Below, one piece after another: positions 19,358 through 26,896 of a DNA stretch of 64,000 nt; the first letter of the stretch is position 1, and each line of letters starts with the position of its first letter. The notes beneath the pieces are model-generated. The model saw nothing but the letters and a program-made list of their open reading frames with translations. It did not search any database and was not told where the DNA came from. Location: NCBI GenBank assembly GCA_002747745.1, contig PDQG01000006.1, positions 1-64,000 on the forward strand. The letters are read 5' to 3'. Source of the stretch: a bacterium DOLZORAL124_38_8 (GTDB lineage Bacteria > Patescibacteriota > Gracilibacteria > UBA4473). Made by a program: the position numbers and the translations under genes.

Positions 19358-21496
19358 ATGGTCTTCAAAGTTCAGAAACGTACCGGTGAAATTGTTGATT
19401 TTAATGCTCAAAAAATTCAAAAAGCTATTTGGGCGGCCGCTCAAGCAATTGATGGAAAAGATGAAAAAATGTCGAAAGAAATTGCGCAGAGAGTTGTTGA
19501 TTATTTAAACGAACAATATTCTGAACAAGTGCCATCGGTAGAACAGATTCAAGATGCGGTAGAAAAAATTTTGACCAAAGAAGGGCACTATCAAACCGCT
19601 AAATCATACATTTTGTACCGAGAAAAACGATCACAAGCTCGGTCTGATAAAAATGTAGTGGTTAACGTGCAAAATACTATTTCGGAATACTTAAATCGTT
19701 TAGACTGGCGTGTTAATGCCAATTCTAACCAAGGATATTCTTTGGGAGGAATGATTTTGAATACGTCTGGAAAAGTTACCGCAAATTACTGGTTGTCTCA
19801 TATTTATCCACAAGAAGTTGGTGATGCTCATCGAAACGGAGACTACCATATTCATGATTTGGATATGTTTGCTGGATATTGTGCGGGATGGTCTTTGCGA
19901 GCGTTATTGGAAGAAGGATTTAATGGGGTAGCTGATAAAACAGAATCAAATCCACCAAAACACTTGTCTACGGCGGTTTCACAAATGGTGAACTTTTTAG
20001 GAACCTTACAAAACGAATGGGCTGGAGCACAAGCGTTTTCTAGTTTTGATACGTATTTGGCGCCTTTTGTAAAAAAATATGAATTGAAAATTGAACGAGA
20101 AATTAAAGAAATTAATCCAAATATTTCGGAAGAAGCCTTAGCGGAATTAGTGGATAAAAAAACATACGAGTATGTGTTGCAAAATATGCAAAGTTTTGTC
20201 TTTAACTTGAATGTTCCTAGTCGATGGGGAACACAAACTCCGTTTACGAATGTGACTCTTGATTGGACTTGTCCAGAAGATTTAAAAAATAAACGACTTT
20301 TGTTGGGCGGAAAACCATTTGAATATACGTTTGGAGAATTGCAAAAAGAACGAGATGTGGTGAATAAAGCCTTCATTCAAGTAATGACCGAAGGGGATGC
20401 GAAAGGGCGAGTGTTTACGTTTCCTATTCCAACGTACAATATTACGCCAGATTTTGACTGGGAAAACCCAAACACGGAACCTTTGTTTGAAATGACGGCT
20501 AAATATGGAATGCCGTATTTCCAAAATTTCTTAAACTCTGATTTAGATCCAGGGCAAGTGCGATCAATGTGTTGTCGATTGCAACTTGATTTGAAAGAAT
20601 TGTTAGCTCGAGGAGGCGGATTGTTCGGATCAGCTGAAATGACGGGGTCAATTGGTGTAGTGACAATTTCATTACCACGAATTGGGTACCAATATCATGG
20701 CGATGAAGAAGCTTTCTTTGCGCGAATTGAACATTTGATGTATTTGGCTCGAACGTCTTTGGAAATTAAACGAAAAGAAATTCAAAAATGGATTGATCGT
20801 GGATTGTTCCCTTATACAAAACGGTATTTGGGGAAATTAAATAGTCATTTTTCAACTATTGGGTTGAACGGAATGAACGAAGCGATTCGAAACTTTACCC
20901 AAAATAAACATGACATCACCGATGAATGGGGGCAAAAATTTGCGGAAAAAGTTTTAGACTTTATGCGAGATAAATTGGTGGAATTTCAAGAAGAAACCGG
21001 GAATTTGTATAATCTAGAAGCCACTCCAGCTGAAGGAACTACTTACCGATTTGCCAAAGAAGACAAGAAACGATTCCCGGAAATTATTCAAGCGGGAACT
21101 CCAGACACTCCATATTATTCAAATTCTTCACAATTGCCCGTAGAGTTTTCTGATGATGCGTTTGAAGCTCTTAAATTACAAGAAAAATTACAAGGAAAAT
21201 ACACTGGAGGAACGGTCTTTCATTTGTATATGGGTGAACGAATGTCGGATGCGGAATCATGTAAACAATTAGTGAAAAAAGTATTAACGCAATTCCATAT
21301 TCCGTATATTACTATTACGCCAACGTTTTCAATTTGTCCCAAACACGGATACTTACCAGGCGAACACGACTATTGTCCAAAATGTGATGCAGAATTAGGA
21401 CAAGCACCAATTGAAGATGCTGAATCTCGTGATAAATATGATTCACGACGACAAAAAACGAGTCAAAAATGTAAGATTTGTTCTCATATTTCTTAA
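19358..21496 (+). CDS. nrdD: anaerobic (class III) ribonucleotide reductase, large part lacking the glycyl-radical segment
   Basis: 712 residues. The N-terminal ATP-cone (KRTGEIVDFNAQKIQKAIWAA, residues about 7-95) gives allosteric control. The catalytic barrel shows GDYHIHDLDMFAGYC and RSMCCRLQLDL, with C405/C406. The zinc site is C660-P-K-H663 and C673-P-K-C676. In ordinary NrdD the zinc site is followed by the glycyl-radical loop (RVxGY). Here the protein instead ends with about 35 further residues including C705 and C708, and no RVxGY. That loop is encoded by the next gene in another frame, so the enzyme appears split. It reduces NTPs to dNTPs without oxygen. Confidence 0.95.
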   Translation: MVFKVQKRTGEIVDFNAQKIQKAIWAAAQAIDGKDEKMSKEIAQRVVDYLNEQYSEQVPSVEQIQDAVEKILTKEGHYQTAKSYILYREKRSQARSDKNVVVNVQNTISEYLNRLDWRVNANSNQGYSLGGMILNTSGKVTANYWLSHIYPQEVGDAHRNGDYHIHDLDMFAGYCAGWSLRALLEEGFNGVADKTESNPPKHLSTAVSQMVNFLGTLQNEWAGAQAFSSFDTYLAPFVKKYELKIEREIKEINPNISEEALAELVDKKTYEYVLQNMQSFVFNLNVPSRWGTQTPFTNVTLDWTCPEDLKNKRLLLGGKPFEYTFGELQKERDVVNKAFIQVMTEGDAKGRVFTFPIPTYNITPDFDWENPNTEPLFEMTAKYGMPYFQNFLNSDLDPGQVRSMCCRLQLDLKELLARGGGLFGSAEMTGSIGVVTISLPRIGYQYHGDEEAFFARIEHLMYLARTSLEIKRKEIQKWIDRGLFPYTKRYLGKLNSHFSTIGLNGMNEAIRNFTQNKHDITDEWGQKFAEKVLDFMRDKLVEFQEETGNLYNLEATPAEGTTYRFAKEDKKRFPEIIQAGTPDTPYYSNSSQLPVEFSDDAFEALKLQEKLQGKYTGGTVFHLYMGERMSDAESCKQLVKKVLTQFHIPYITITPTFSICPKHGYLPGEHDYCPKCDAELGQAPIEDAESRDKYDSRRQKTSQKCKICSHIS

Positions 21497-21524
21497 GGTA
21501 TTATATTTTTAATTTTTATACACC

Positions 21525-21713
21525 ATGACAACTACTTCTACCGCTAACGTTCAAGATAATTCTAAACGACAAAAATGTGAAATTTGGACTCGTGTAATGG
21601 GATACCACCGACCAGTTTCTCATTTTAATACCGGAAAAAAATCAGAACACTTTTCTCGACAACATTTTGAAGAAAACTGTACGATGAATTCAAAATTTTG
21701 TGAAAAATATTAA
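21525..21713 (+). CDS. stand-alone glycyl-radical C-terminal domain of NrdD
   Basis: 62 residues. KRQKCEIWTRVMGYHRP, then FNTGKKSEH, is the C-terminal glycyl-radical segment of class III ribonucleotide reductases; G26 in RVMGY is the predicted radical glycine activated by NrdG. It starts 28 nt after the nrdD stop and lies in a different frame, with its own ATG, a Thr/Ser-rich start and a Cys-containing tail (ENCTMNSKFCEKY). Its beginning (NSKRQKCEIW) resembles the end of nrdD (SRRQKTSQKCKI), suggesting fission with a small duplication. The two polypeptides would have to assemble, in the way stand-alone GrcA/YfiD serves pyruvate formate-lyase. Confidence 0.85.
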   Translation: MTTTSTANVQDNSKRQKCEIWTRVMGYHRPVSHFNTGKKSEHFSRQHFEENCTMNSKFCEKY

Positions 21714-21714
21714 G

Positions 21715-22263
21715 ATGGATAAACAAAAAGTAGAGAAAGAAATATTTAATTTTCTAAACTTAGTAAAAAAATTTGAAAAAGATGAAAGTTTTTCGGATAA
21801 GGTATCTGTAAAATTTGGAGAATTAGAAAAATATATTTCAAAACTAGGGAAAAAACAGTATTTAAAAAACCCTATTAATGGGGTTTCCTGTAGTATATAT
21901 GAGGCTATTTATCAAGGTGAATTGTTGTGGGGTACAGAAATATTTTCCTATGTAATTAAAGATTTGAATTATATTTTGGGAAAATTAAAAGGAATGGGAG
22001 AGACAGATTTTAAAGATTTGTTTTCTCTTGATAAAAAAGAAGTTATTGAAAAAGAAAAGAAAATAATTGTAGAAAAAAAGGGATTTTTTTATTATTCCAA
22101 TCCTCTTTTTTGGCTCTATTTTATATATAATCAAGCATCTATTTTTGTTAGAAAAAACAGAGTATTGTCGGGGGTAATTGGAACAATAATTTTAGGACTA
22201 ATAATAAATTACTTTTACGCAATATTAGAACCATATTTACCTTTTTTACCAACTAAACAATGA
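21715..22263 (+). CDS. hypothetical membrane protein in the nrd operon, 182 aa
   Basis: I do not recognise a family. About 110 charged, helical, probably cytoplasmic residues are followed by aromatic-rich GFFYYSNPLFWLYFIYNQAS and a hydrophobic span, VLSGVIGTIILGLIINYFYAI, near the C-terminus. I use the ATG at 21715, 1 nt after the preceding stop, rather than an in-frame GTG at 21700. Its own stop overlaps the glutaredoxin start (ATGA), so it is tightly embedded in the ribonucleotide reductase operon. A membrane-tethering or regulatory role is possible but unsupported by any motif. Confidence 0.75.
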   Translation: MDKQKVEKEIFNFLNLVKKFEKDESFSDKVSVKFGELEKYISKLGKKQYLKNPINGVSCSIYEAIYQGELLWGTEIFSYVIKDLNYILGKLKGMGETDFKDLFSLDKKEVIEKEKKIIVEKKGFFYYSNPLFWLYFIYNQASIFVRKNRVLSGVIGTIILGLIINYFYAILEPYLPFLPTKQ

Positions 22264-22502
22264 ACTATCTTTTATTTACTACTACGAGCTGTCCCAAGTG
22301 TCCGGCTATGAAAGAATTTGTATCGCAAAATTTGACGGAATTTACGGGTGAAATTTTGGATGAAACCAAAGAAAACTTTCTGGAACAAGTGCAAAAACAT
22401 GGCGTTACGGTGGCTCCAGTTTTGATTCTTTTTGACGGAGAAACTGAAGTTTTCCGTGGTTCGGAACCGTATGAAATAACTGATTTCTTAGCAACTTTGT
22501 GA
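22260..22502 (+). CDS. glutaredoxin/NrdH-like redoxin
   Basis: 80 residues with a thioredoxin-fold pattern: beta-strand, CPKC (C11-C14) at the start of helix 1, a cis-proline region VAPVLILFDG and a final helix. Placed between nrdD and nrdG, it is the likely electron donor for the reductase. Some class III enzymes use a redoxin instead of formate (described for Neisseria bacilliformis). The gene overlaps the preceding stop by 4 nt. Its own TGA is followed directly, in the same frame, by the nrdG ATG. Confidence 0.85.
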   Translation: MNYLLFTTTSCPKCPAMKEFVSQNLTEFTGEILDETKENFLEQVQKHGVTVAPVLILFDGETEVFRGSEPYEITDFLATL

Positions 22503-23204
22503 ATGCTGATTGGCGGAATTCAAACCCTAACGATGTTGGATTTTCCAGGGAAAATTGCGGCCACCATTTTTACGGCGGGGTGCAATTTTCGTTGTGGATA
22601 TTGTCATAATCCTGAGTTAGTACTGCCGGAACTTATCAAAAAAAATCGTCATGATTTAATTCCAGAAGAAAAATTTTTTAATTTTTTAAACACGCGCAAA
22701 GGGTTGTTAGACGGCGTAGCTATTTCTGGTGGAGAACCAACGGTTCAGCTAGACTTAGTGTCGTTTATTCAAAAAATTAAAAATCAAGGATTTTTAGTAA
22801 AATTAGACACCAATGGCGGAAATCCGAACGTGGTTGAAGATTTAATCAAACAAAATTTGGTCGACTATTTTGCGATGGATATTAAATATCCACTGGAAAT
22901 TTATGATAAAATGACCAACGTGGATATTTCTCAGGAGCGGTTTGAAAAATCAATTGAATTAATTCGAAATGCTGGCGTGGATTATGAGTTCCGAACAACG
23001 GTTATTGCGGAGTTTCATGATGAAGCCAAAATTGAACAAATTCTTCGAAAGATTCAAGGATGTAAAAAGTATACGTTGCAAAATTTTCGTCCAGAAATTA
23101 CGCTTGACCAACAGTTTGCTCGCTTTCATGGGGTAACAGAAGAAAAAATGGCAAAGTTTCGAGACCTTGCCAAAAATTACGTGGAAGAAGTGCGAGTTAT
23201 TTAG
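22503..23204 (+). CDS. nrdG: anaerobic ribonucleotide reductase activase (radical SAM)
   Basis: 233 residues. The radical SAM triad C27-x3-C31-x2-C34 (GCNFRCGYCHN) binds a 4Fe-4S cluster, and GGEP (AISGGEPTVQ) follows as the SAM contact. It generates the glycyl radical, here presumably on the separate 62-aa subunit. The N-terminus GGIQTLTMLDFPG is typical of the NrdG/PflA-like branch. It is the last gene of the nrd operon; its TAG overlaps the convergent HAD gene's stop by a few bases, and no separate terminator is visible. Confidence 0.95.
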   Translation: MLIGGIQTLTMLDFPGKIAATIFTAGCNFRCGYCHNPELVLPELIKKNRHDLIPEEKFFNFLNTRKGLLDGVAISGGEPTVQLDLVSFIQKIKNQGFLVKLDTNGGNPNVVEDLIKQNLVDYFAMDIKYPLEIYDKMTNVDISQERFEKSIELIRNAGVDYEFRTTVIAEFHDEAKIEQILRKIQGCKKYTLQNFRPEITLDQQFARFHGVTEEKMAKFRDLAKNYVEEVRVI

Positions 23205-24313
23205 AGACTTCGACTATCTACGTAATTCGTAGACGGTAAAATCCATAATCGTTGGAGCATTTCTGCAGGTACTTTTTTTAAGTTTAAATGGGCTTGAATA
23301 ACGTTCTTGAATGTTTGGGCGATTTTTTCAATATCGGCATTTGCTGGTACTGGAATTATTCCAACTCCAGATTGAAGTAGTGATTCGGCAATCATCGGTC
23401 CATCAGCACGGGCAGAATCTCCGGCAGCGGAAATTAAAGGGCCTCTTGTTGCAGCAGCTTGTTTGGCGATAAGGGCTTTTTGTGGTCCGATGACTGGTGG
23501 TCCAAATACGTTTTTTCCAATCGTAAAAATGTTGCTATTTTCTTTGAATGTTCCTTGCATTTGGGTGCCATGAACATTGTTTTCTGGGAATATATTTCTT
23601 AATCCCGTTTCGGCTATAGCCGCTCGAACAATTGACATATGATTGGTGGTAATAATGGCTCCTTCGTGCCCATTTGTTTTAAAATGATTATAAATTTCAA
23701 AGAGATCTTTATTGATTTGTAAATGACCATCTTTTATCGCTTGTAGGGTGTTGTTTTTTATGACGGTGTGATCTTTTTCAAACCAAAAACGAAGGCGAAA
23801 GAATATTTGATTTCCGAAAAATTCTTGAAAATAAGGCTCCAATTGATAGGTTAAATCATCAAACTGGAGCATTTTTAGTTCAAATTCTTTTTTGAGTTCA
23901 GCCGTTGGAGAAATTTTAATTTGTTTATATAGCTCCGTAATCTCATTATAAAGTTCCAAAAATTTCTGGGCATTTGCATGCTCTTTTATGGTTGATTGAG
24001 GGTTGCCAATGGCGTTTTCAACCAAATCGTAATAAGAAAGAATATTGTCTTGGTATGGTTCTTTGGGCAATAGTATTTCGGCAAATTCTTCTGGGGTATA
24101 ATGCCAGTTGTCAAGGTCTTGGAGCCATATTTTAAAACAAATTACGCCCAAGTCTTTTTCCGTTAAACATTGATCAAAATCACTCACAAATAAACCACCT
24201 TTAACTTTAATAAATTCTGTTATTAGAGCGTTTACCTTTGTTAGTGAACCGGTTTTTAGTCCGTCCAGTCCTGTGTAAACACAAATATTGTCAATATTGT
24301 TTTCTGCTTCCAT
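23201..24313 (-). CDS. HAD-superfamily hydrolase
   Basis: 370 residues. Motif I FVSDFDQCLT (nucleophile D45, acid D47), motif II AIITTNHMS, motif III lysine in GPQKALIAKQ and motif IV SAAGDSARADGPMI are all present, so it should be an active phosphohydrolase. An unusually long cap insertion of about 130 helical residues separates motifs I and II. The pattern is closest to phosphoserine phosphatase-like HADs, but I cannot name a substrate. It is convergent with nrdG. Confidence 0.85.
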   Translation of the reverse strand: MEAENNIDNICVYTGLDGLKTGSLTKVNALITEFIKVKGGLFVSDFDQCLTEKDLGVICFKIWLQDLDNWHYTPEEFAEILLPKEPYQDNILSYYDLVENAIGNPQSTIKEHANAQKFLELYNEITELYKQIKISPTAELKKEFELKMLQFDDLTYQLEPYFQEFFGNQIFFRLRFWFEKDHTVIKNNTLQAIKDGHLQINKDLFEIYNHFKTNGHEGAIITTNHMSIVRAAIAETGLRNIFPENNVHGTQMQGTFKENSNIFTIGKNVFGPPVIGPQKALIAKQAAATRGPLISAAGDSARADGPMIAESLLQSGVGIIPVPANADIEKIAQTFKNVIQAHLNLKKVPAEMLQRLWILPSTNYVDSRSL

Positions 24314-24459
24314 GATTGAATAAGTAATTATTTTTTTTGTATAAATAATAATAAATTTAAGTAAAAGTCAACTTTGTTTTATTAATTTTTGTCGGTAGGG
24401 AGAGTGGCTTATGTGGGGAGTGATTTGTACATTCCTGAGAAATATATATCATTCTTTTC

Positions 24460-25674
24460 GTGGAAAATTTACAGAATTTGTTTTCGCTTAAACCCGCTAT
24501 AAACTTGTGGTCTATCAAACGAGAAATTCTAATTTGGTTAGGCCTCGGGATTGTTTTGTATGGAATTTCGTACTTGTTAGATACCACCGTTTTTGATTTT
24601 ATTGATGTATATTTTCGAAGACCGTGGATTGATCATGTGTCGGTGTTATTAACCGAGCAACTGGTTTATGGAATTTTTATTTTATTCTTATTGGGAGCGG
24701 TTTTTCGAGCGTGGTACAACGAAGATAATCGTTCAAAATTACTTCCAGGGGCGTTTGCGTTGTGTACTACGAGTATTGTGACGGTGGTTATCAAACAATT
24801 TTTTGCGATTCCGCGTCCGTTTTTGCAATTTGAAAACTTAGACCCGTTGGTTTCGGCGTCGTTTGCGAGTTTTCCTTCCGGGCACACGGCGGCATCGTTT
24901 TCGTTATTGATTCCGTTATATCGAGCTAATAAAGTCTTAGGTTGTTTGTGGGGATTTTTTGCGGTGTTAATTGGGATTTCTCGAATTTATCAAAACGTTC
25001 ATTTTCCGTCTGACATTGCGGGTGGAATCTTTTTAGGGGGCGTTATTGGCGCCATATTTAGTAATCCAAATACCGAATTATTACTGCGAAAATGGTGGAA
25101 AGAATTGGAATTTCGACGACAATCTTTTCATTTCTTATCTGGATTTTTGTGTGTTTTTGCTTTGTGGGCAGGAATATTAAACTGGTGGGTGTTGTTAATA
25201 TTATTGTTTGTTGGGTTAGTTATTTCGGCTATTTCGGTTAAACGAACGATTCCGTATATTTCTGATATTTTAAAAATGTTTGATCGAAAACGAGATCAAA
25301 AATTTCCTGGACGGGGAGCGTTTTATTATGTACTGGGGATTTTTCTCGCGATTTTTTTGTTTCCCACCAAAATTGCTTATGCGTCAGTGCTCATTTTAGC
25401 GGTAGGCGATAGTTTGAATCATTTATTTTGGGCTCGGAGTCCGCGTCGAATTAATTTGCCGTGGAATCGGCGGAAACATGTTATTGGGGTATTGATTGGA
25501 ATTCTGGCTGGAACGTTTGCGGCTCAGTTTTTTGTGCCGTTGATACCAGCTTTTGTGGCCTCCAGTGTGGCCCTGATTTCAGAAACGTTTCCGTTAAAAA
25601 TTCGAGGATTTTACATTGATGACAATGTTTTTATTCCGTTAATTGCGGGAGGAATTTTGTTTATTTTGGCGTGA
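24460..25674 (+). CDS. PAP2 phosphatase fused to a polyprenol/diacylglycerol kinase-like domain
   Basis: 404 residues with a GTG start. Residues 30-200 are a membrane PAP2 phosphatase: K112-x6-RP (KQFFAIPRP), PSGH (139-142) and SRIYQNVHFPSD with H181 and D185. Residues 215-404 match CTP-dependent polyprenol/dolichol/diacylglycerol kinases: RRQSFH near 219, FDRKRDQKFPGRGA, LAVGDS (316-318) and SETFPLK...IDDN (387-389) with the closing IPLIAGG. A phosphatase and a lipid kinase in one chain suggests salvage of an isoprenoid lipid carrier at the membrane. Each half is well supported; the joint role is inferred. Confidence 0.85.
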   Translation: MENLQNLFSLKPAINLWSIKREILIWLGLGIVLYGISYLLDTTVFDFIDVYFRRPWIDHVSVLLTEQLVYGIFILFLLGAVFRAWYNEDNRSKLLPGAFALCTTSIVTVVIKQFFAIPRPFLQFENLDPLVSASFASFPSGHTAASFSLLIPLYRANKVLGCLWGFFAVLIGISRIYQNVHFPSDIAGGIFLGGVIGAIFSNPNTELLLRKWWKELEFRRQSFHFLSGFLCVFALWAGILNWWVLLILLFVGLVISAISVKRTIPYISDILKMFDRKRDQKFPGRGAFYYVLGIFLAIFLFPTKIAYASVLILAVGDSLNHLFWARSPRRINLPWNRRKHVIGVLIGILAGTFAAQFFVPLIPAFVASSVALISETFPLKIRGFYIDDNVFIPLIAGGILFILA

Positions 25675-25695
25675 GTGTTTGGTTTATAAATAGAT

Positions 25696-25724
25696 TTGAC
25701 AATATATGAAAAACATCCTAATGT
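25696..25724 (+). promoter_or_regulatory. promoter of 25751 gene
   Basis: TTGACA (25696-25701), 17 bp, TAATGT (25719-25724). Confidence 0.65.
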
Positions 25725-25750
25725 ATTATTGAATATTAATTATACAAATT

Positions 25751-26212
25751 ATGAGTTTGTCTACGAATATGGCTTTGGTTTTGAGTATGCTAGGTGGCGA
25801 TGGAGAAAAAATCACTCAATCTATGTCCCCTGAATATAATTATAATGCAGCTCTTAATCGTATTATTGATTTGAATTATTTAAATCCTGAAAAGATGTTT
25901 AATAATGAAGAAACAGCACATTTTTCAGTGGTTGCTAAAAAAATGGGGGATGTTTCAGTGTTGGTTCAAAATATGGTAAAAAAAACAGAGAATTTAACGC
26001 CAAGTGAAGGAGTGTCTCCGTCAGGTAAATCAGAAACCAATCGTACCGTGCCTGACCAGTTAAAAAATGATAGTGAAGATTCTAAATGGGGTGAATATGC
26101 CATTATTGTGGGGCTTGTGTTGATTGTTTTAGTGGGTCTTCCTTCTGCTTTTGTTTGGCAGAATTCAAATATATTTTCCAATATGAAAACTTTTAAAAAA
26201 GAAGCGAAATAG
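25751..26212 (+). CDS. hypothetical protein with C-terminal membrane anchor, 153 aa
   Basis: I do not recognise a family. A soluble N-terminal part of about 110 residues, with a Ser/Pro-rich stretch (TPSEGVSPSGKSE), is followed by one membrane span (YAIIVGLVLIVLVGLPSAFVW) and a short Lys-rich tail. It is tail-anchored in layout, without a signal peptide. It is a single-gene unit with its own promoter. The role is unknown. Confidence 0.68.
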   Translation: MSLSTNMALVLSMLGGDGEKITQSMSPEYNYNAALNRIIDLNYLNPEKMFNNEETAHFSVVAKKMGDVSVLVQNMVKKTENLTPSEGVSPSGKSETNRTVPDQLKNDSEDSKWGEYAIIVGLVLIVLVGLPSAFVWQNSNIFSNMKTFKKEAK

Positions 26213-26262
26213 GTTGTTTTATTTGTTAAGTGTAAGATTTTCAGAACCGTGATAACGAATAC

Positions 26263-26646
26263 TTAGTTTTCGGGGAGTGAAATATCAAAGATTGCTTGTG
26301 GTTCAAGCACGACTATTCCGTGGACGGTTCGTTCGGGGAAGTTTTGCTGTACCCATTGAGAAACGGTATCAAAGATTGTTCCACTAGTTTGATACTGATG
26401 ATGGCTTTTTATTTGAAATCCAATGGTGTCTTGCCAAGCCACTAGTGAAGAAGTGGTAGAATTTTGTAGATTCGAACGGGTTTTTCCAAAAAAATAATCA
26501 ACTAATATAATTTGATTGTTGTCAGTTATTTTAATCGTTGATACAGGTACGACATTTAGTCCCTCTGGACCATTGGTAGCCAATGATTTGGCAGAAGCAT
26601 TTAATAGAAAAGAACGAATTTCTGATAATTGGATATTTTGGTTCAT
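26263..26646 (-). CDS. pyridoxamine 5'-phosphate oxidase-like FMN-binding protein
   Basis: 127 residues with the split beta-barrel pattern of the PNPOx-like superfamily: KSLATNGPEGLNVVPVS at the start, then NQIILVDYFFGKTRSNLQ, where the FGKTRxNL segment is the flavin-phosphate contact. The family includes pyridoxamine phosphate oxidases, F420-dependent enzymes and flavin reductases; this short form cannot be assigned to one reaction. The next feature upstream on the same strand is tRNA-Arg(GCG). Confidence 0.8.
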   Translation of the reverse strand: MNQNIQLSEIRSFLLNASAKSLATNGPEGLNVVPVSTIKITDNNQIILVDYFFGKTRSNLQNSTTSSLVAWQDTIGFQIKSHHQYQTSGTIFDTVSQWVQQNFPERTVHGIVVLEPQAIFDISLPEN

Positions 26647-26707
26647 GTTTATAAAAAATAGAGGACACTCATTGTACTCCTCTTAACTTTTGTTTGGCAA
26701 ATTTTTT

Positions 26708-26781
26708 TGGTGCCCCCACCAAGGATCGAACTTGGGGCTTCGGTTCCGCAAACCGGCGTTTTTCCACTAAACTATGGGGAC
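26708..26781 (-). tRNA. tRNA-Arg (anticodon GCG)
   Basis: 74 nt with an encoded CCA. The acceptor GTCCCCA pairs with TGGGGGC (one G-U), discriminator A; D-stem GTTT/AAAC; T-stem CCAAG/CTTGG with loop TTCGATC. The anticodon arm is CCGGT-TTGCGGA-ACCGA, giving GCG, with one C-A mismatch at the top of the stem. A20 in the D-loop and C35 are arginine identity elements. Bacteria normally use an ACG (inosine) tRNA for these codons, so GCG is unusual. Confidence 0.85.
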
Positions 26782-26801
26782 AACTTTTTTAGAGCGTTCG
26801 T

Positions 26802-26829
26802 ATTTTAGAAAATATGGAACAATATTCAA
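26802..26829 (-). promoter_or_regulatory. promoter of tRNA-Arg(GCG)
   Basis: On the minus strand TTGAAT (26824-26829), 16 bp, TAAAAT (26802-26807). Confidence 0.6.
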
Positions 26830-26860
26830 GTTAATTTTACTGAGAAAAAATAAGTAAATA

Positions 26861-26889
26861 TTCGACTTTTGGTTTTTGTTCGTTACAAT
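26861..26889 (+). promoter_or_regulatory. promoter of RicT-like gene (leaderless)
   Basis: TTCGAC (26861-26866), 17 bp, TACAAT (26884-26889), with 7 nt to the ATG at 26897. Confidence 0.65.
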
Positions 26890-26896
26890 TTGCGTG

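Noticed and set aside
19358..21713. Simple frameshift error explaining the nrdD split
   Set aside because: The nrdD end has 35 residues of plausible sequence after the zinc site and its own stop, and the small gene has its own ATG and leader region 28 nt later. One indel would not restore a normal NrdD, though raw reads should still be checked.
22260..23204. TGA read as glycine (Gracilibacteria/Absconditabacteria code), which would fuse the redoxin to NrdG
   Set aside because: Long conserved genes (groEL, dnaK, clpB, ligA, nrdD) contain no in-frame TGA while several genes end with it. The tRNAs seen are standard, and no tRNA-Gly(UCA) is visible.
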